NCBI RefSeq assembly: GCF_905475465.1
Contig: NC_062244.1
Coordinates: forward strand, 2,740,501 to 2,804,500
Reading direction: 5' to 3'
DNA length: 64,000 bases
DNA from: Pieris napi
Lineage: Eukaryota; Arthropoda; Insecta; Lepidoptera; Pieridae
In this document: piece by piece, positions 37,201 to 52,200 of the stretch
Position numbering within the stretch: the first letter of the stretch is position 1
Layout of the letters: the number at the start of each line of letters is the position of its first letter
Made by a program: the position numbers and the translations under genes
The notes under the pieces: generated by a model
The model's database searches: none
The model's input: only the letters and a program-made list of their open reading frames with translations
What the model was told of the DNA's origin: nothing

Positions 37201-40200
37201 TTTTGATTTCATCTTATTTAATATTCTTATATCTATTTCTTTATTATATTGATTGGTAACGCAAAATAAAAATATTATTAAATTATGATGTAAAAATGAG
37301 AAGCAACAAAATCACATCTTTGCAATTAAATTTCCACAGGCGTAAAAATTCAAGATAATTTCACAAAATTGTTTATCATCAGGTCCCGGTCTACTGAAGT
37401 ACTTAAAAGAAGTAATTCCAACTCCAAGAGCTCGTACTGAGCGTTGGGTCTCGACATCCATACCTCAAGAGCGCTGGGAGGAACCACTTGCAAAATATTC
37501 TTCTGCTGAATATCATACAAACAATTTACTCGTAAGTTTTAGGACTTATTCTCTTTTAAAAATCTTGTTCTTTTATTAACTTTGACACAGAGATCTCCGT
37601 GTGCTCGATTCAATTTAGAAGTTTTGACCGCCTCATAAATCCACTGTGTGTTCAAGAACGTATTCAAGAACGCATTGTGATGGATATCCATTAAAAGTAA
37701 AAAGGAAAAGTAAAAAAATCATTTAATCATGTAGGTAACATAATGTACACTTCTAATTTTAATGCCAGTTCTCAAATCAAGGGTGTAGAACGGAAGAGAA
37801 GAACTGGCAATAAACTCTCCACCACTCTTTTTAATCGCCATTTTTTTTTCCTCCTTTCAGTGCCCAGTTCTGTTCGAGGAGTCTGCTCAGCTGATACCAA
37901 AGAACGCTGTATTGCTTGAGGTTGCCCCGCACGGTCTCCTGCAGGCTATACTTAAGAGATCCTTGTCTAGTTGTGTCAATATACCTCTTACACGAAGAGG
38001 TCATCCGGATAATGTTACACACATGCTTGATGCTATTGGGAAGTAAGTGTATCATTACTATTACAATGTTTATATATATTTCCCTAAAATATGGCGTGAG
38101 GGCCGATGGCTGGCCATGCGTCATACTCGTGAACGGGTGCTACTTGTGGTGACTGGTCGGACTTGAATTCGTGTATGCGGAAAACAACAATAGGGTATAT
38201 GGAATAGAACAAAATTTGTATTACATAAATTATGTAATACAAATTTTGTTCTATTCCAATTAACTCAATTTAAGCGAAAATTTACCGACTTTTCAGACTG
38301 TACATGCAAGGGTACTATCCAAAGGTCCAAGCTCTCTACCCCAAGGTTGAGTTTCCAGTTTCGACAGGAACACCCATGTTGGGACACTTGATTGAGTGGG
38401 CTCATACAGAGAAATGGTAAGCATTTATAATATCAATGTTACGCAATAAATACATACAACATACAAAAAAGAATAAAAATATGTTTTATAATCTAATATA
38501 TAAACTTCTCGTTTGATTGATTTGATTTGCGTGAAATTTTGTGTCCATATCGGTTAAGTCTGCGAATCGGACATCTATTTTTCATCCCGCAAAATTTTTA
38601 TTTTTTAGACAACATTTTTCTGATACAACATACAAAAATACATACAACCCTTAATTTTCACCCCTCTACGATCAACTCCTATTTTGGATTATAGTAGATA
38701 TTTTATAATTAATGAACAAAAAAATGTTTCCTAGAAATAATATACATGGCAATACAACCTTTGCCGGGTCAGCTAGTATTATTATTTTACAACTATGATA
38801 ATATCAACTTTTAAAACAAAAAGTCAAATATTTCTTTTTAATTTTATACTTCGTAGATATTATTTTGTGTAAATGCGATAATTGTATATAAAAACGTCAA
38901 ATATATAATTTGTCACTTATACTAACACGTCTTAATCCACGAAGTTCTACGTTTATTATATTTAAATGTTAATATAGTACGGGTGATATATTTAGCATGA
39001 TATTTATTTACTTTAACTTTACTAAGCATTTCTTAATTTCAGGAATCTGCCTTTGTATGTATCTGCTCATAGGAAAGCGGCGACAGCTTGCAAGTTTGTC
39101 TTATCTGTACACGACGAGGAACATAATTACTTACAAGGACACGTAATAAGAGGTACCTTAATTAAGTTCTGGAATTACGACATTGCATCGAAAATTAGGA
39201 CAATCCATAAATACGATAGAAACCGAAAAATTAGAATATCGTTTTGTAAACTATTTGAATTACCAAATTTTAAAATATTGTATAATTTTAATATAGGAAC
39301 AATATTAAAACAAAGTTCATAAAATCGTCGCACGATTCATAATATCATTGGTATATTTTTGTATAATCTTAATATATACAAATTACGCGTCAAATTGTTT
39401 GTCCGCTGTGGACTCCTAAACTTCTTAACCGATTTCAATCAAATTTGCACACCGTGTGCAGTTTGATCTTACTTAAAATATAGCTTACATATAATTCTAT
39501 TGTACGTGTTTATGTCACTGAACTCCTCTTAAACGACTGGACCGATTTGAAGGTTTTTTTTTGTATGCGTTTGGGTGGAGCCCTGGATGGTTTAGATTCA
39601 CAAATCAGCCCGGCAGAAGGCGCTGCAGTCTGTATTTCATACCTTAATCTATATTTAATACACGTTATGAAATAAATAATAAATTAAATATTTGTTTGAA
39701 AACCCTTTTTTTAGATTTTCGATACTAGCTGTACTCAATACGATCTTTACAGGACAAAACTTGCTTCCATTCTCTGCTGCATTGGTTGCTGTGTGGGACA
39801 CTCTTGCCATGTTTTTCGGGATTAAAAAGAAGCACACCTCTATCCAGTTTAAATCTATCCAATTCTATGCCCAGCCTGTGTTGCATGATGGACGGCAGTT
39901 GACCCTCAATGTCGCTATTCAACGTGGCAGTGGGAAATTTGAGGTACTCATATGGAGATTTCAGAATAATCTCGTTTGTCAAATTAACGATTTAAAAAGG
40001 TGTAATTTTGAGACCCCAATTTTAAAACCATTGTTTCAATGCGTTAATAAATAATAAGTAATCTATATCAGTGATTGTACTTTTTTAAAGCTTTCTTGAG
40101 TCTAAAAATATTTTTCTTATATGTTCCACCGTCACTTACATTTCTGTATCTTTTTTTAATAAATACAAAAAACGTGTCGCCAGAACAGTAAGAACGATAC

Positions 40201-43200
40201 GGGTTTCATGACATCCGGTTACTCTCGTACTGTGTATTATAACTTTTTATTTAATTTAATTAATTTTCCATTTCAGGTTTCTGGTAATAGTATGTTAATG
40301 GCATCTGGATACGCTGAAATTATTGAGAAAGATGAAAGTCACAGATTATTAAAAATACCCGTTGATAAATCTACAGAAAATACCCTTAAAATGAATGATA
40401 TTTATAAATTGCTTCACAGCCGCGATTATCAATACAGGTAATTGACATGATCTTGCAGTAAATCTATCATTATTACTATATGGTTCGAATTGTGGGGAAA
40501 ATGAAAAAAAAACATTTAAAAAACAACTACTTTTTTTAGCAGACAAGCCCTGCGATTCTGTAACTCACTTTTCGAACTCACACAGCGGTTTTCGCATCGG
40601 CGGTCGCTCTCAAATCAGTCATTTTATGATTTGGCATTCGGAAAAGGTGGGAGCTTGTAGTTTATTGTTTATTACAATGCCAGATCATAACATGACTGCT
40701 TCACGACCGATTTCAGAGCGACCGCCGATGCGAAAACCGCTGTGTGAGTTCGAAAAGAGAGTTACAGAATCGCAGGGCTGGTCCCTTAAATTTCAGCAAC
40801 ACGATAAAGGTTTAAGGATACCTTGTCAATGAAGAATATTGCCCAATAAACCACATGTTCTATTATAGACATATTTATTATAGATATTTATTCATTTGTA
40901 TAGTTCTAGTTACTTGTTGCTAGTTAAAGCCTAAGAAACGTTATTTGCAATTTCAGTGGTGAATTCCGTAGTCTTCTGTCAGTGAACACATCCATGACTC
41001 AAGCGGAAATATCCTGGAAAGACAATTGGGTTGCTTTTATCGATGCATTGATACAATTAAACAATGTACGCCGTCCTCACAATACTGTATCAATACCTGA
41101 CTCTATAAGAAAATTAACAATTGAAATTGATGAGCACAAGATGAATGACAATAAAATACTCAGAGCCGATGTCATAGATATTCATGATTGTACACGGTAA
41201 GTTAATTTCATTTTATGAATAGATAGATATATTAGAATACATTTTTTCCATCATTCAATTAAGTCGATTTTTAAAAACCCTAGTAGGAACATCTGATTTA
41301 TTTGATATAGATACAGGGTTGACCATCAATATGTTACGAAGGTATTTTAAATATATCACATATAAGACAGAAACACAAACCAGCGTATAATATTTACTCC
41401 TCACAGAGTCTTGAAATTAGAATTTTTGTCCTGCCTTGCGATTCTGTAACTCACTTTTCGGAATGCCAAATCGTCGTGATAAACAATAAATTACAAGCTC
41501 CCTTCTTATCAGAATGCTAAATCATAAAATTACTAATTTGAGCGCGACCGCCGCTGCGAAAACCGCTGTGAGAGTTCGAAAAGTGAGTTACAGAATCGCA
41601 AGGCAGTGAATAACTATTGATTATATTGTTTAATTGATTCTAGATGTGGCGGAGTAGTTATAGAAAGTTTGACGTTCCGCGACCTACCCATAAGTAACAG
41701 CGAGGCAGTTACCATGAAAAGCTTGAAGTTTGTTCCGAACTTCATGCCGGGACAGTCAAATGTGAGTTAATATTTAATTTAGTTTTTCCCTAGTAGTATT
41801 TGAGACCAAGTTGTCCCATTACAGACTTGCATTTTGATATTTATTATTTAAGTCATAATTTTCCCATATGATGAATCCTTAGTCTATTTTTGATCATTGG
41901 AGGCGATACGAACGAGGTAGCTGTTTAAAGGATGTCAGACTTTTCAAACAAAACACATCACTTTTAAATTAGAACTTAAATAATTTTGAAGCGACACTAA
42001 TCTATATATGTAACTAGCAGACCGGCCAAGCGTTGCTGTGGCTAAGGTTTTTGTTATATTGCATAGTAGCAAACTATTCAAGGAAAATGGTAGGAGAACA
42101 CCAGCCATGGGGACCACCTTGCTTTATTGGTGGTTATGCCATTCAATTGTAGCTTATGTGAAACGTTGGTACTTTCAACACAGCGCCATCTGTTAGAATT
42201 GTGACTATCATATAATAAACGAATAATTTGCAATAATATAATATTGGGGGTATAAATTGAGATGTAAGCTATCCTATCTTTTAAATTAGATCAAACTGCA
42301 CACGGTGTGCAAATTTGATTGAAATCGGTTCAGTAGTTTAAGAGTCCAAAGCGGACAAACAACGTGACGCGTAATTTATATATATTAAGATTATTGCACA
42401 TGAATAAATCAATATGCTTGTTTCTATAATATTTTAAATAATGTGAAAATTATTTCAGGAATTAACCGCTCTATACGTATACTTACAAATAATTGCGGAA
42501 AATGTGGATAGCGACAAAATCGATGCAATTGAACTTATAGAAAATTACGATGGAATTTCGAAATATAAAACTCTTGATAGAGTGGTTCTTGATATTCCCG
42601 AAATTAAAATGAAATATAAAAAGATGCACCACGATGTTTTTTACAAAAAAGGTTTAGGAAGAGGCAACGCTATCTTCGTCACCAATCTATCCAACAATGA
42701 TAAGGTATGTGGATTCTGTGCACTTATTAACTAGTGACTTTTACACAACATTCATTATGTTTAAGTATCAAAAACTGCTCTAAACTTCATCTAAAAAAAG
42801 TAACGTGTACCTAGTTATATTTAACTGAAGGTTTTGTGTCATTTTACTAATAATAAACTTATTAATTATATTTAAAATAAAATTATTAATTATATTTAAA
42901 AAAATCTGTGGCGCTACAACCTTTTTAGGTTTCTGTATCTGTTTCATGATAATTTGGCAATCTAATAAGCAAGTAAGTGATCAGCCTCCTGTGCCTGACA
43001 CACGCCGTCGACTTTTTGAGTCTAAGGCAAGCCGATTTCCTCACGATGTTTTACTTCACCGTTCGAGCGAATGTTAAATAGCGCACACTAGCTGCTGTGG
43101 TCTCTGGCAGAATGACCAGTGCTGTGGAACTTTCTGCTCCTCAGCATAATGCTGGGCCAATTACAGCCACAGCACAAACGCATTACACACTTGAAACCAA

Positions 43201-46200
43201 CCGAATTGGACTATTCCCATGCCACAGATTATTTTTATTTTTTTATATCTCTCATATACTTTTTTCTTTGATTATTGTTATTTTGTGTGTTTATGTGTGT
43301 GTGTTTTTATTAGTTATAAATTTTATGTCTATGTCTAAATGCGCACATAGAAAAAAAATCCATTGGTGCACAGCCGGGGATCGAACATACGACCTCAGGG
43401 ATGAGAGTCGCATGCTGAAGCCACTAGGCTAACACTGCATATGAATTTTATAAACATAAGTATTATGTTTGTGTAATTTGTATTTTCTCCTTCTGTCTTG
43501 TTGGTTTGGCTAAATATATTATAACATATATAAAAATACTTTTGCAGCTAACCAAAGCTTTCGACAAATATCTACCCCCCAACACCTTAATAGTGAACAA
43601 AGAATATAGCGCAGAAAACAAAATACGACCGGCAACATTATACACTGTGCTCTGCAATCACCACATCGAAGATAAATTAGTGTTACAACTAATTAGATGG
43701 AAACCAGATAACACAATCGCTGGTACAAGCGCTCTAACCGTCCGTTCGGATTCGAATTTGTCCCATTTAATTTCTACATTAAAGTTTTTACCTGCACATC
43801 AAAAATTATTGATATTCTCGCCATATCCCTCAATACCAAATTTGGAGAACTTTGTAATGGAGTGGAGGAAGGAAGGTCGCAAAGTGAATCTGATTATGGT
43901 TAATCATAGTATAGATGAACAACAGTTTGTTGAAGATTTGCCCAAGACTGATTTGGCCATCAACGTATTGGATCACGTAAGTTAATCTTTACAGTCTACG
44001 TATAGTAGCTCACATGAGAGTTTTTATTCATATAAAATTAGTAAAACTAATTTTATTTTACCTATTAAAAATTGCTCTAATTACATTGTGTTTAAAATAT
44101 AACGTATATTTTAATCAGCATTTACAGTAATTATAGTATTTTAACTCACAAATATTTTATTTATTTTTTAATAATTTATTTATTTACATTTATATTAAAA
44201 CAAATAACATATCACATACAAATTGTAGGGGATGCAACGGGTGGCCTTTTCGCTAACAAACGATACTTTCCAGGCAACACTAGTAAGGAAAAAACTAAAA
44301 AACTAAATATGATGGGTGGGAATGGGATATACTTTGTAAGAAGTGCATAACCAAATTTTATAAAAAAATAATAATTACAAGTAACACTGAAAAAATATAT
44401 AAATTAATAAAATAAACTAAAAGCTGATCTCACGAGTCACGGTTCATGAATTACAATGCAATATGTACAAAAGAATAAGTAAATACATGAATTACATAAG
44501 TCACGATTGAGCAGGATAGGTTATAGTTAATAAATGTTTATCTAGAAGAGTTTTAAAAGATGTTAGGGAGGTAGCCAATTGTTTGGAGTCGGCCAGCCGA
44601 TTATACGGCGGAAATCTTTGCGTATATATTTATTCGGAGCAGAAAGATTGCTCCGTTAACCCGAAACAGTAAAAGGCCGCCCCAACTCTATGTATTTATT
44701 TAATTCTACTGTTGTTTTATGTGTATATGTCGCAGCCAACTAACTATCAAAGTTGTGGCTGGCCGACGATGGTGTTTTCCAAATTTTCATGAAAAACAAC
44801 AAGTACCTACAATGAAAGAGTGAAGTGACAATAATATTTTGAATTTCACTAAAGCAATTTATTTTTGTATGGCGTATGTTTATCTTTTTTATTTCTGCCA
44901 AACAATGACTCTATGGCACGAATGGCCTGAGCATTAGCCAGCCAGTTTATTAAATGTTGTAACAAACGCTACGGCTCTCTCTCTGTCAGGCCGTTAGTTA
45001 AACGGCGCCGTTTAGTTATAAGGCTAGACTGTGAATTGAAAGGCTAATTCAGCTAGTTGGCTGCGACATATATACGTAAATTACAATTAATATTTAATTT
45101 AAGGGCACATGGGGCGGTAAATACTATGTACCAATGAAGGCATCAGTTGATCACCGTCGGGAGGCAATGCTACAAAGCGCAAGTGTTGGAGATTTTAGCT
45201 CTCTACATTGGGTTGCTGCTTCGAACGTGCAAGAACCTGGTGTTAACGTGAAGGTATGTACTGTAAACCTTCTAATATGTACAAACTTATTTTTTACTGA
45301 TACAATTTGTGTGCTATGCCATTTTGTTAAAATAGCGTTTGGGCAAATACCAGTGCGCCTAACATTACATACACTCCTTACAATACGATAATGTCGAAAA
45401 AAAGGTTGCGTGTACTTATGTACGCGCGTAAGAAGTTATACTTCTTTGGCATTAATAAAAATAGTTTTTGATTGCATGCAAATCATTAATTACAATTAAA
45501 TAATCAAAGACTGGAAAAGGAGTCATTATAGTCAATAAAGTTCAGTTTACATTTGAAAAATTAATTAAATAAATATTTATTATTATTCTCTTACATTAAG
45601 TGTAACATAAATTCTATTATTATTCGAATGTTGTTTTTAAATTATGTCCAATGCCGTAGAATCTTCCGTGGGCAACTTCATTCTGTTAGTTTGTGTCACG
45701 GTGCGCGCGCATCGTAAAATTTCACTCTCATCAATTTTTCATAACGCGCCTAAAGAAGTATAACTTCAAAAAAATGGAATTATATGATATTAAATCCATA
45801 AGATATCCAATATCACTACTGTGAACTTACTCTACGAACATATAAAGGTGTCGATAGTCGACAGCATTCAGTAGGCGCAACGTCTTTGATAACGGGGATC
45901 TGTACAACAGACTGGTTCTGGCCCTTGGTATCGCAAACAACCTTGGCCTTCTCCGTCGCACATACAAATAAGTGTTCTTGAACAACACTTGGCTTGCTCA
46001 CCACCCCCCACATTTATTTTTGAGATATTTAGTTTTGTAGTCAAGTTCAAGTTGGTTATGATCGAGTGGACAAATTATAAATGTGAATGGATTTTAGGTA
46101 CATTACGCTGGCGTTAATGAGCTTGACGTGAAGAGAGCATCGGGTGTTGTGAAATTTGCGAAAAACAGTTCGAAAACTTACTTTGGAATGGACTTCAGTG

Positions 46201-49200
46201 GTACTACGGCCAGGTAAAGTTAATAACAATTTACACGATTCAACTCCATGTTAATAATCCGAGTCTTCAATTCAAAATTTGTGTTATGTATATTATGCAC
46301 ATTGTAATTAAATAAAATAAGTACGCAATGTCCGTCTAAAAACGTATGGTTGAATATTCTTACAGTAACTTAATAACAATAGAAAACTTATTAGGGTAAA
46401 AGCCGGATAGTTGCCTCGGACGGATACATGCCCCGGTGTTTACGCACGAGGCAAGTATCCCCCGAAGCATTTTCTACGCTAGGCAACTATCCCTTTTCTG
46501 AGAGGTGAAATAAAACAGTATTTATTCAAAACCATTGTTAATTATGTATACAAAAATAGGCTTTTATAGAAGATAAAAGACCTATGTTGCGAGATACGTA
46601 CTGAATAATTTTCAGCAAGTTGATATTTAAAAAATATAAAGCTTTTTCGAAAAGTGGGGCAACTATCCGGCTTTTCCCCTAATATAAAAACTAGCTGATC
46701 CGGCAAACGTCATTTTGCCATGTATATCATTTATAATAAAAAATAGGGGTTGATCGTAGAGGAGTGAAAATTAGGGGTTGTATGTATTTTTTAATGCTGT
46801 ATGATAAAAAAAATAAAAAATAATCTAAAAATTAAAAAAAAAATTAGGGGTGGACTTCCCTTAACATTTAGGGGGATGAATAATAGATGTCCGATTCTCA
46901 AACATACCCAATATGCACACAAAATTTCATGAGAATCGGTCAAGCCGTTTCGGAGGAGTTTAACCACAAACACCGCGACACGAGAATTTTATATTTTAGA
47001 TTTATTTAAAAACAAAACATAAAACCTAAATCATTTTATAAATATGTCGATTCTTGTCTGAGTTAGAAGAAACTGATAGTAGACCGCGCATTTGATTTTC
47101 TTTGGTATTTGTGATGTTAATAATTTCTTTCATATTTCAGCGGTTGTAAAGTTATGGGTCTCATAGCTGGAGGCTCCATCAGTAGTCGAGTGAGTGCTCA
47201 TCCAAATCTTCTTTGGCCGGTGCCCGAGCATTGGACCCTAGAAGATGCAGCTACTGTACCTCTTGCTTACTGTCAAGCATTTTACTGTTTGGTAAGTCAT
47301 ACTAGTAGCTATTATCATTCATTTGTTTCTCTCTAGTAGGTAATGTTTAGAGGAAATCCACAACAAAACACAATCAAAAAACACAACAAGTGTCAAATAT
47401 TCATAAAAAAAAACAGTCCAAATCCAGTGTCTCCTTCCATCTCAGGGTGAATACGATTTGACGGAAAGAGATGCAAGAGTACTTTAGTTAAATTTAATGA
47501 AACTATCAATCTCTTGGGCCTGAATATGATGGTTAGATGAAAAGAGATAGTGTTAGTTCAGTTTCCTTTTCCTTTAGTTTATATGTTTGAACGTTTATTT
47601 ATGTTAATAATAATGGTACCGGTGCCGCTAAAAGCCTAGATGTAGTATAAACAAATCGATGATCAGTCTGTGCATCATAAATCGATTTTTTGGATCTAAT
47701 CTGCTGGTTTCCTCACGACCTTCCTCCTCCACCCTACATGCTTTGTCTGTACCAAGTGTTGATAGAAAGAAAAGCAAGTTCCCCGGGATTTGAACCCACG
47801 ACTTGAAGGATAGGGGTCGTTCAAGTATAACGTAAGCACTATAGGGGGAAGGGGGCGGGGGCGGATTGTCTTTGTATTTTTTATTTGGTGATTAGGTAAA
47901 CAGTAATTATTTACTTTTTTACACATTTTACCCACACATTGTCTATGCTTGAAAACGAAATGCATTTTCGAGGATTCCTACAAAAAATTAATACGTTTAT
48001 GTACTATTATTTTTGAGGACTTTGCTTACTTTTGCTGACAACAAGAGGGGGGGGGGGGGGTAAATTGCAGTAAATCTGCTTACATAATACTTGAACGTGC
48101 TTGTCTAGGCCAATACTTTTACAAAAAATTTGTCACCAGGCCATGAAGAACAGGTTCTTCCCCGGCAAAACGGTGCTCATACACGGCGGTACCGGATCGT
48201 TGGGTCAAGCAGCTATTGCCTTGTGTCTTGCATACAAATGCGAAATATTCTCCACGGTCAGCAATAGACGAAAGAAGGAATTCCTACTGAAGCTTTTCCC
48301 GACACTCAAAGGTACCAATTACTGTAAATAAAGGTAACAATATATATATAGCCCTGTATATTTAGAGTTAAGAACATGAGGTTACAGGTTAAACCTGCAA
48401 GTCTAGAACGCTTAGTCCAACTGAAGCAGACGACAGAACTATAATCGAAAATCTATTAAAATTAATCTATGTACAATTATTATTATATTCAACTGTATCA
48501 ATTACAATCTATCTTATAAATACGGTCAGCAAAAAATACCAAAAAGTTTTAGGTTTTACTAGTAATTTTTTCGTATCCGATAGGCGCTTAACAACGCTTT
48601 TTTATTGATCACTACTACTAATCCCACTACTAAATATGTCGTCTCAGCTTCGAACGGGTCGAATTTTTTTTTATCATCAATAGTTTTCGCAGCGCATGCG
48701 ATCCTTATTTTTTCATGCAATTTAATATTATTCAGTGATAATGTAGCATTCAAATGGTGAAAGAATTTTTAAAATCGGACTAGTATTTTTTGACTCGTTA
48801 CAAACATACTTATGTATTGTATTGTATGTACAAATCTTTCCTCTTTATAATATTAGTATAGATGTAAGTGTTGCCTTTCAATTCAAAACATCGTATTTTT
48901 ACCTATCAACCAAGACTAAATTCACCTAGTTAGAAATACTTAAATAATAGTTGATTCAATAACATTTTCAGAGGAAAATATTGGCTACTCAAGAGACAGC
49001 ACATTCGGTGATATGATTCTTACAAAAACAAAAGAAAAAGGGTGTGACATTGTCCTAAGCTGTGTGAAGGGTGAACTTAAAAATGTAAGTCCTATAAAAT
49101 TGGATGTTGTATTTACATGAGATTTACTAAAAATAAATATAGTTTAAAAAAATATTCAGTCAACCACATCAAACTAAAAAGTGAAAAATAATTCCTAATT

Positions 49201-52200
49201 TAGGCTGAAAATGGTAATGAAAAAAAATACTGGTATTATTGTGCTATATTTTTCGTCTATCGAGCAACTTGATCCCAACAACAAAAGGAATTATTTTTCA
49301 CTTTTTAGTTTGATGTGCTTTAAAAGCGTGTTTTATAGTTTTTTTAAACTATACATATTTATTTACCACTTTTTAGTCCTAGCAGCAATACGTGTTGTCT
49401 CAATTTAATCGTATTGCTTTGTGGACTTAAAAAAAATTTCATTGTTTTTTCGAGATAAACCTATGAAATTATTATATTGTCGCTGATTCTTTATAAGTGT
49501 ACAAAGTTTGAATTAAATCTGTCCGTTTAAAGTGGGTCAAAATCGAGTCCGAAGGAGTCGGTTACATACATACATACAGGTGAAGCTAATATAAAGCGTT
49601 TAAAAATAGACTAAACGTTAATGAGTCTATGCTCTATGGGTAAAACGTTATGACTGAATGTCTTGGAAATTTGTCGTTTTGACGTTATACGTTTAATTTT
49701 TTGAAAAAAAATTAATTTAATAAAAATTAAATTAATAGCGAGGAATAATAATAATTTATCTGATATTATAGGAGTATTTTACGTTTTCAGTCGGCTCCAA
49801 TTAATTTTCTTATACAACAAGCATGACATTATTCTTTCTTACTTTGGCAAAATTCAGTGATATTATAATAAAGTTTCCCCCTCACTGTTTCCCTGTCACT
49901 AATATTATTTCATATAAGAAAAACTGAATATCAGTTTTAATTCTATTGTAATTTTTATAGATAAGCATCAGCAGTTGCGGTAGTTCCGGAATTGTAATAG
50001 ATACAACCTTAATACATAACCACGAAGATTACAACTTTGGAATGCACAGCCTTACGAAAGAAAGGTCGTACAAACTTGTCGATTTCTCATCAATATTTGA
50101 ATTTGGAACTATTGAAGAGTTCAAGGTAATTAATTTTCTATGCTAACGTAATATTTGAATTTCGAACGTCAAAACGAGTCTAATGACGTTTTTTTATCCA
50201 GAGATTATCCAAGTAGTATAGATTAAAAAAAATAGTAAACAATAAAAACAAAAATATTTTTTTTAAAATTAAATTAACATGAATTTTGTGGTTTTGGAAT
50301 TTGCGTAACATCGTAAGGGTTAAATTTTATTAAATTATTAGTTTATTTCTGAAGCCTTATTTGAATTGTTTTAGCTTTCGGAAACGCTCTCAAAAGAGGG
50401 CACAGATTATAGATTTTTTTACATTTATTTGAAAATGGGCAATTAACCAGATTATTATTAAAATATTATTAGGATAATTCAAAATCCTCCTGGCTTTCTT
50501 TATTAAATTTCAAACACTCTCAAATATAAAAAGACTATACTAATTTTTATCAATAATTTCATTAGTAATATTGAAATATTTCCCCAGCGTCTCCAAGCAC
50601 TCGTAAGCGAAGGTATAGCTCTGGGCTACGTTCGTCCCTTAACAAGGATAGTGTACTCACCAAAGGACGTATCTAGAGCCTTCCGTCTTATTGACGACAG
50701 TAAACACCGGGGCCGAGTGCTCATCGATTTGCAACAGAATATACCCATTGAACGGGCAAGGTAACGGCTTTATCCATAGACATTATTTGACGTGACAAGA
50801 TTAAAGAAATTTATATCATGGAAATCGATTGTGCTTTGGTTTTTTTTGTTACGTCTTCGTGTATGTTACGTTTTCCTATAAGTACTTGTCACAGTAACTT
50901 CTTTAGCGGCGTTGTACACTTTTTTTGGAACGGGTAAAAAATGTTAAACTCGCGTCAGGACACGTGACTTGATCGAAAATTCGTAAGACGGATGGAGAGT
51001 AGACAGCTGGCGCGGCGTATTTTATGTAATATAAATTGTCATGTTTGTGTACTAAATAAATATTGTATTCTACCACATAAATGATAGTACTTTTATACTG
51101 ATAATTGAAGCAATTCGTGCCAAATTATTCCCTAACCATTCCAAAATATCAAAAATGCACAACGTTAATATTCAAGTTTTCACTTCTGCCGGCACACCCG
51201 GAGTGCAACCTGTACACACGTCAAACAAAAAAACATCTAATTTTAAATCCAAACTATTGTATCTATTTGAACACACACAAAAAGTTTCATCAACATCGGT
51301 CCAGTCGTTTAGGAGTTTAATTATTACTATTTAAGCACTTATTGAACAGATTATTAAATGTATAGTGTGATTAAATAGTCTCAAGAAGATTTTAATTTCA
51401 ATAATAATTGCAGCCTTCAGGTATCACCGGAAATGTCTCATTTAGTTATATCAGATGACGATATTCTGGCAACTCAACTGATCGACCGACTAGTTGACCG
51501 AGGAGTCCGAAAAGTACGACTTGTAACATCGCAGTCGGATATCGTGTTATATAAACAAATGTAAGGTTCTTTAACATTTTTTATTTTTATCTTTCACTTG
51601 CAAACAAGTTATAACTTTAAAGTCACATATTGGAATAATCTTGACTATTAAGAAATATTTAATATTTAATTTAATAATAGTAGGTAAATGTGACCCTTTT
51701 CCATGGGAGCTCCGTAGCATATGACCCGTCCATCTCCATTTCATTTGGTCTATCTTAGTGAGAATGTCTATCACACCTGTTCTAGCTCTTGTGTCTGTGT
51801 TCTTTGCTTGTCTAATTTTTGTATTCTCATGCTTCTTTCCATGGTTCGTTGGCAGCTAGCATGTCCCTGTGCTAGTTAAAGAGTGCTCAAGTTTCAATAT
51901 AGCGATGATTGATAAATTAATCTAGACAACTTTACAGGTATTGGAGTAAAACTGGTGTTAATATTGAAGTAATTAATCAAGATATATGGAACACAAATAA
52001 TATTCCTGCGTTACTAAAGGATCTAAATATAGAAGGAGTGTATACTATTGTAACAAAAGACACGATATTTGATAAAGTTAATGAATTTTTGAAAGACTTA
52101 GATTTGAAAACCAGGGAATTGAACCCAATAATAAGGTACATAGAATTATATATTTTTAGTTAAGTATTTTAAGTGAACAATCTAAGAGCTCCATCAGAAC

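Larger units (their letters stand above)
39043..41196 (+). other. dehydratase (DH) domain, exons 17-20, residues ~866-1100
   Basis: Hot-dog fold dehydratase. The HxxxGxxxxP motif is present (His899, Gly903, Pro908; the codons span the exon 17/18 junction) and the second catalytic Asp1049 is in the FIDALIQ segment (DxxxQ). Both catalytic residues are therefore kept, although flanking sequence is divergent (LLPFSAAL where LFPATGYL is usual). Confidence 0.75.
41644..45253 (+). other. structural core between DH and ER (exons 21-24, residues ~1100-1414)
   Basis: This corresponds to the pseudo-methyltransferase/pseudo-KR core of animal FAS. It includes the largest internal exon (43548-43976, 143 codons). 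I see no S-adenosylmethionine motif. Introns here hold a Helitron, a split SINE, and other insertions. Confidence 0.6.
46098..50760 (+). other. enoyl reductase (ER) domain, exons 25-30, residues ~1415-1711
   Basis: The domain begins VHYAGVNELD, continues with VMGLIAGG and a conserved WTLEDAATVPLAY block, then the nucleotide-binding loop HGGTGSLGQAA (GxGxxG, 1520-1525) and GCDIVLSCV. After that, the usual (E/D)IGK turn is VIDT and the tail is divergent. NADPH binding is plausible and activity uncertain. Confidence 0.75.

Noticed and set aside
48045..48060. G-run as functional quadruplex
   Set aside because: A single homopolymer run in intron 26; likely a mutational slip, no second G-tract pattern.
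51411..51422. Alternative acceptor at 51419-51420 for exon 31
   Set aside because: Using it leads to a stop codon after a few residues; the acceptor at 51412-51413 keeps the frame.
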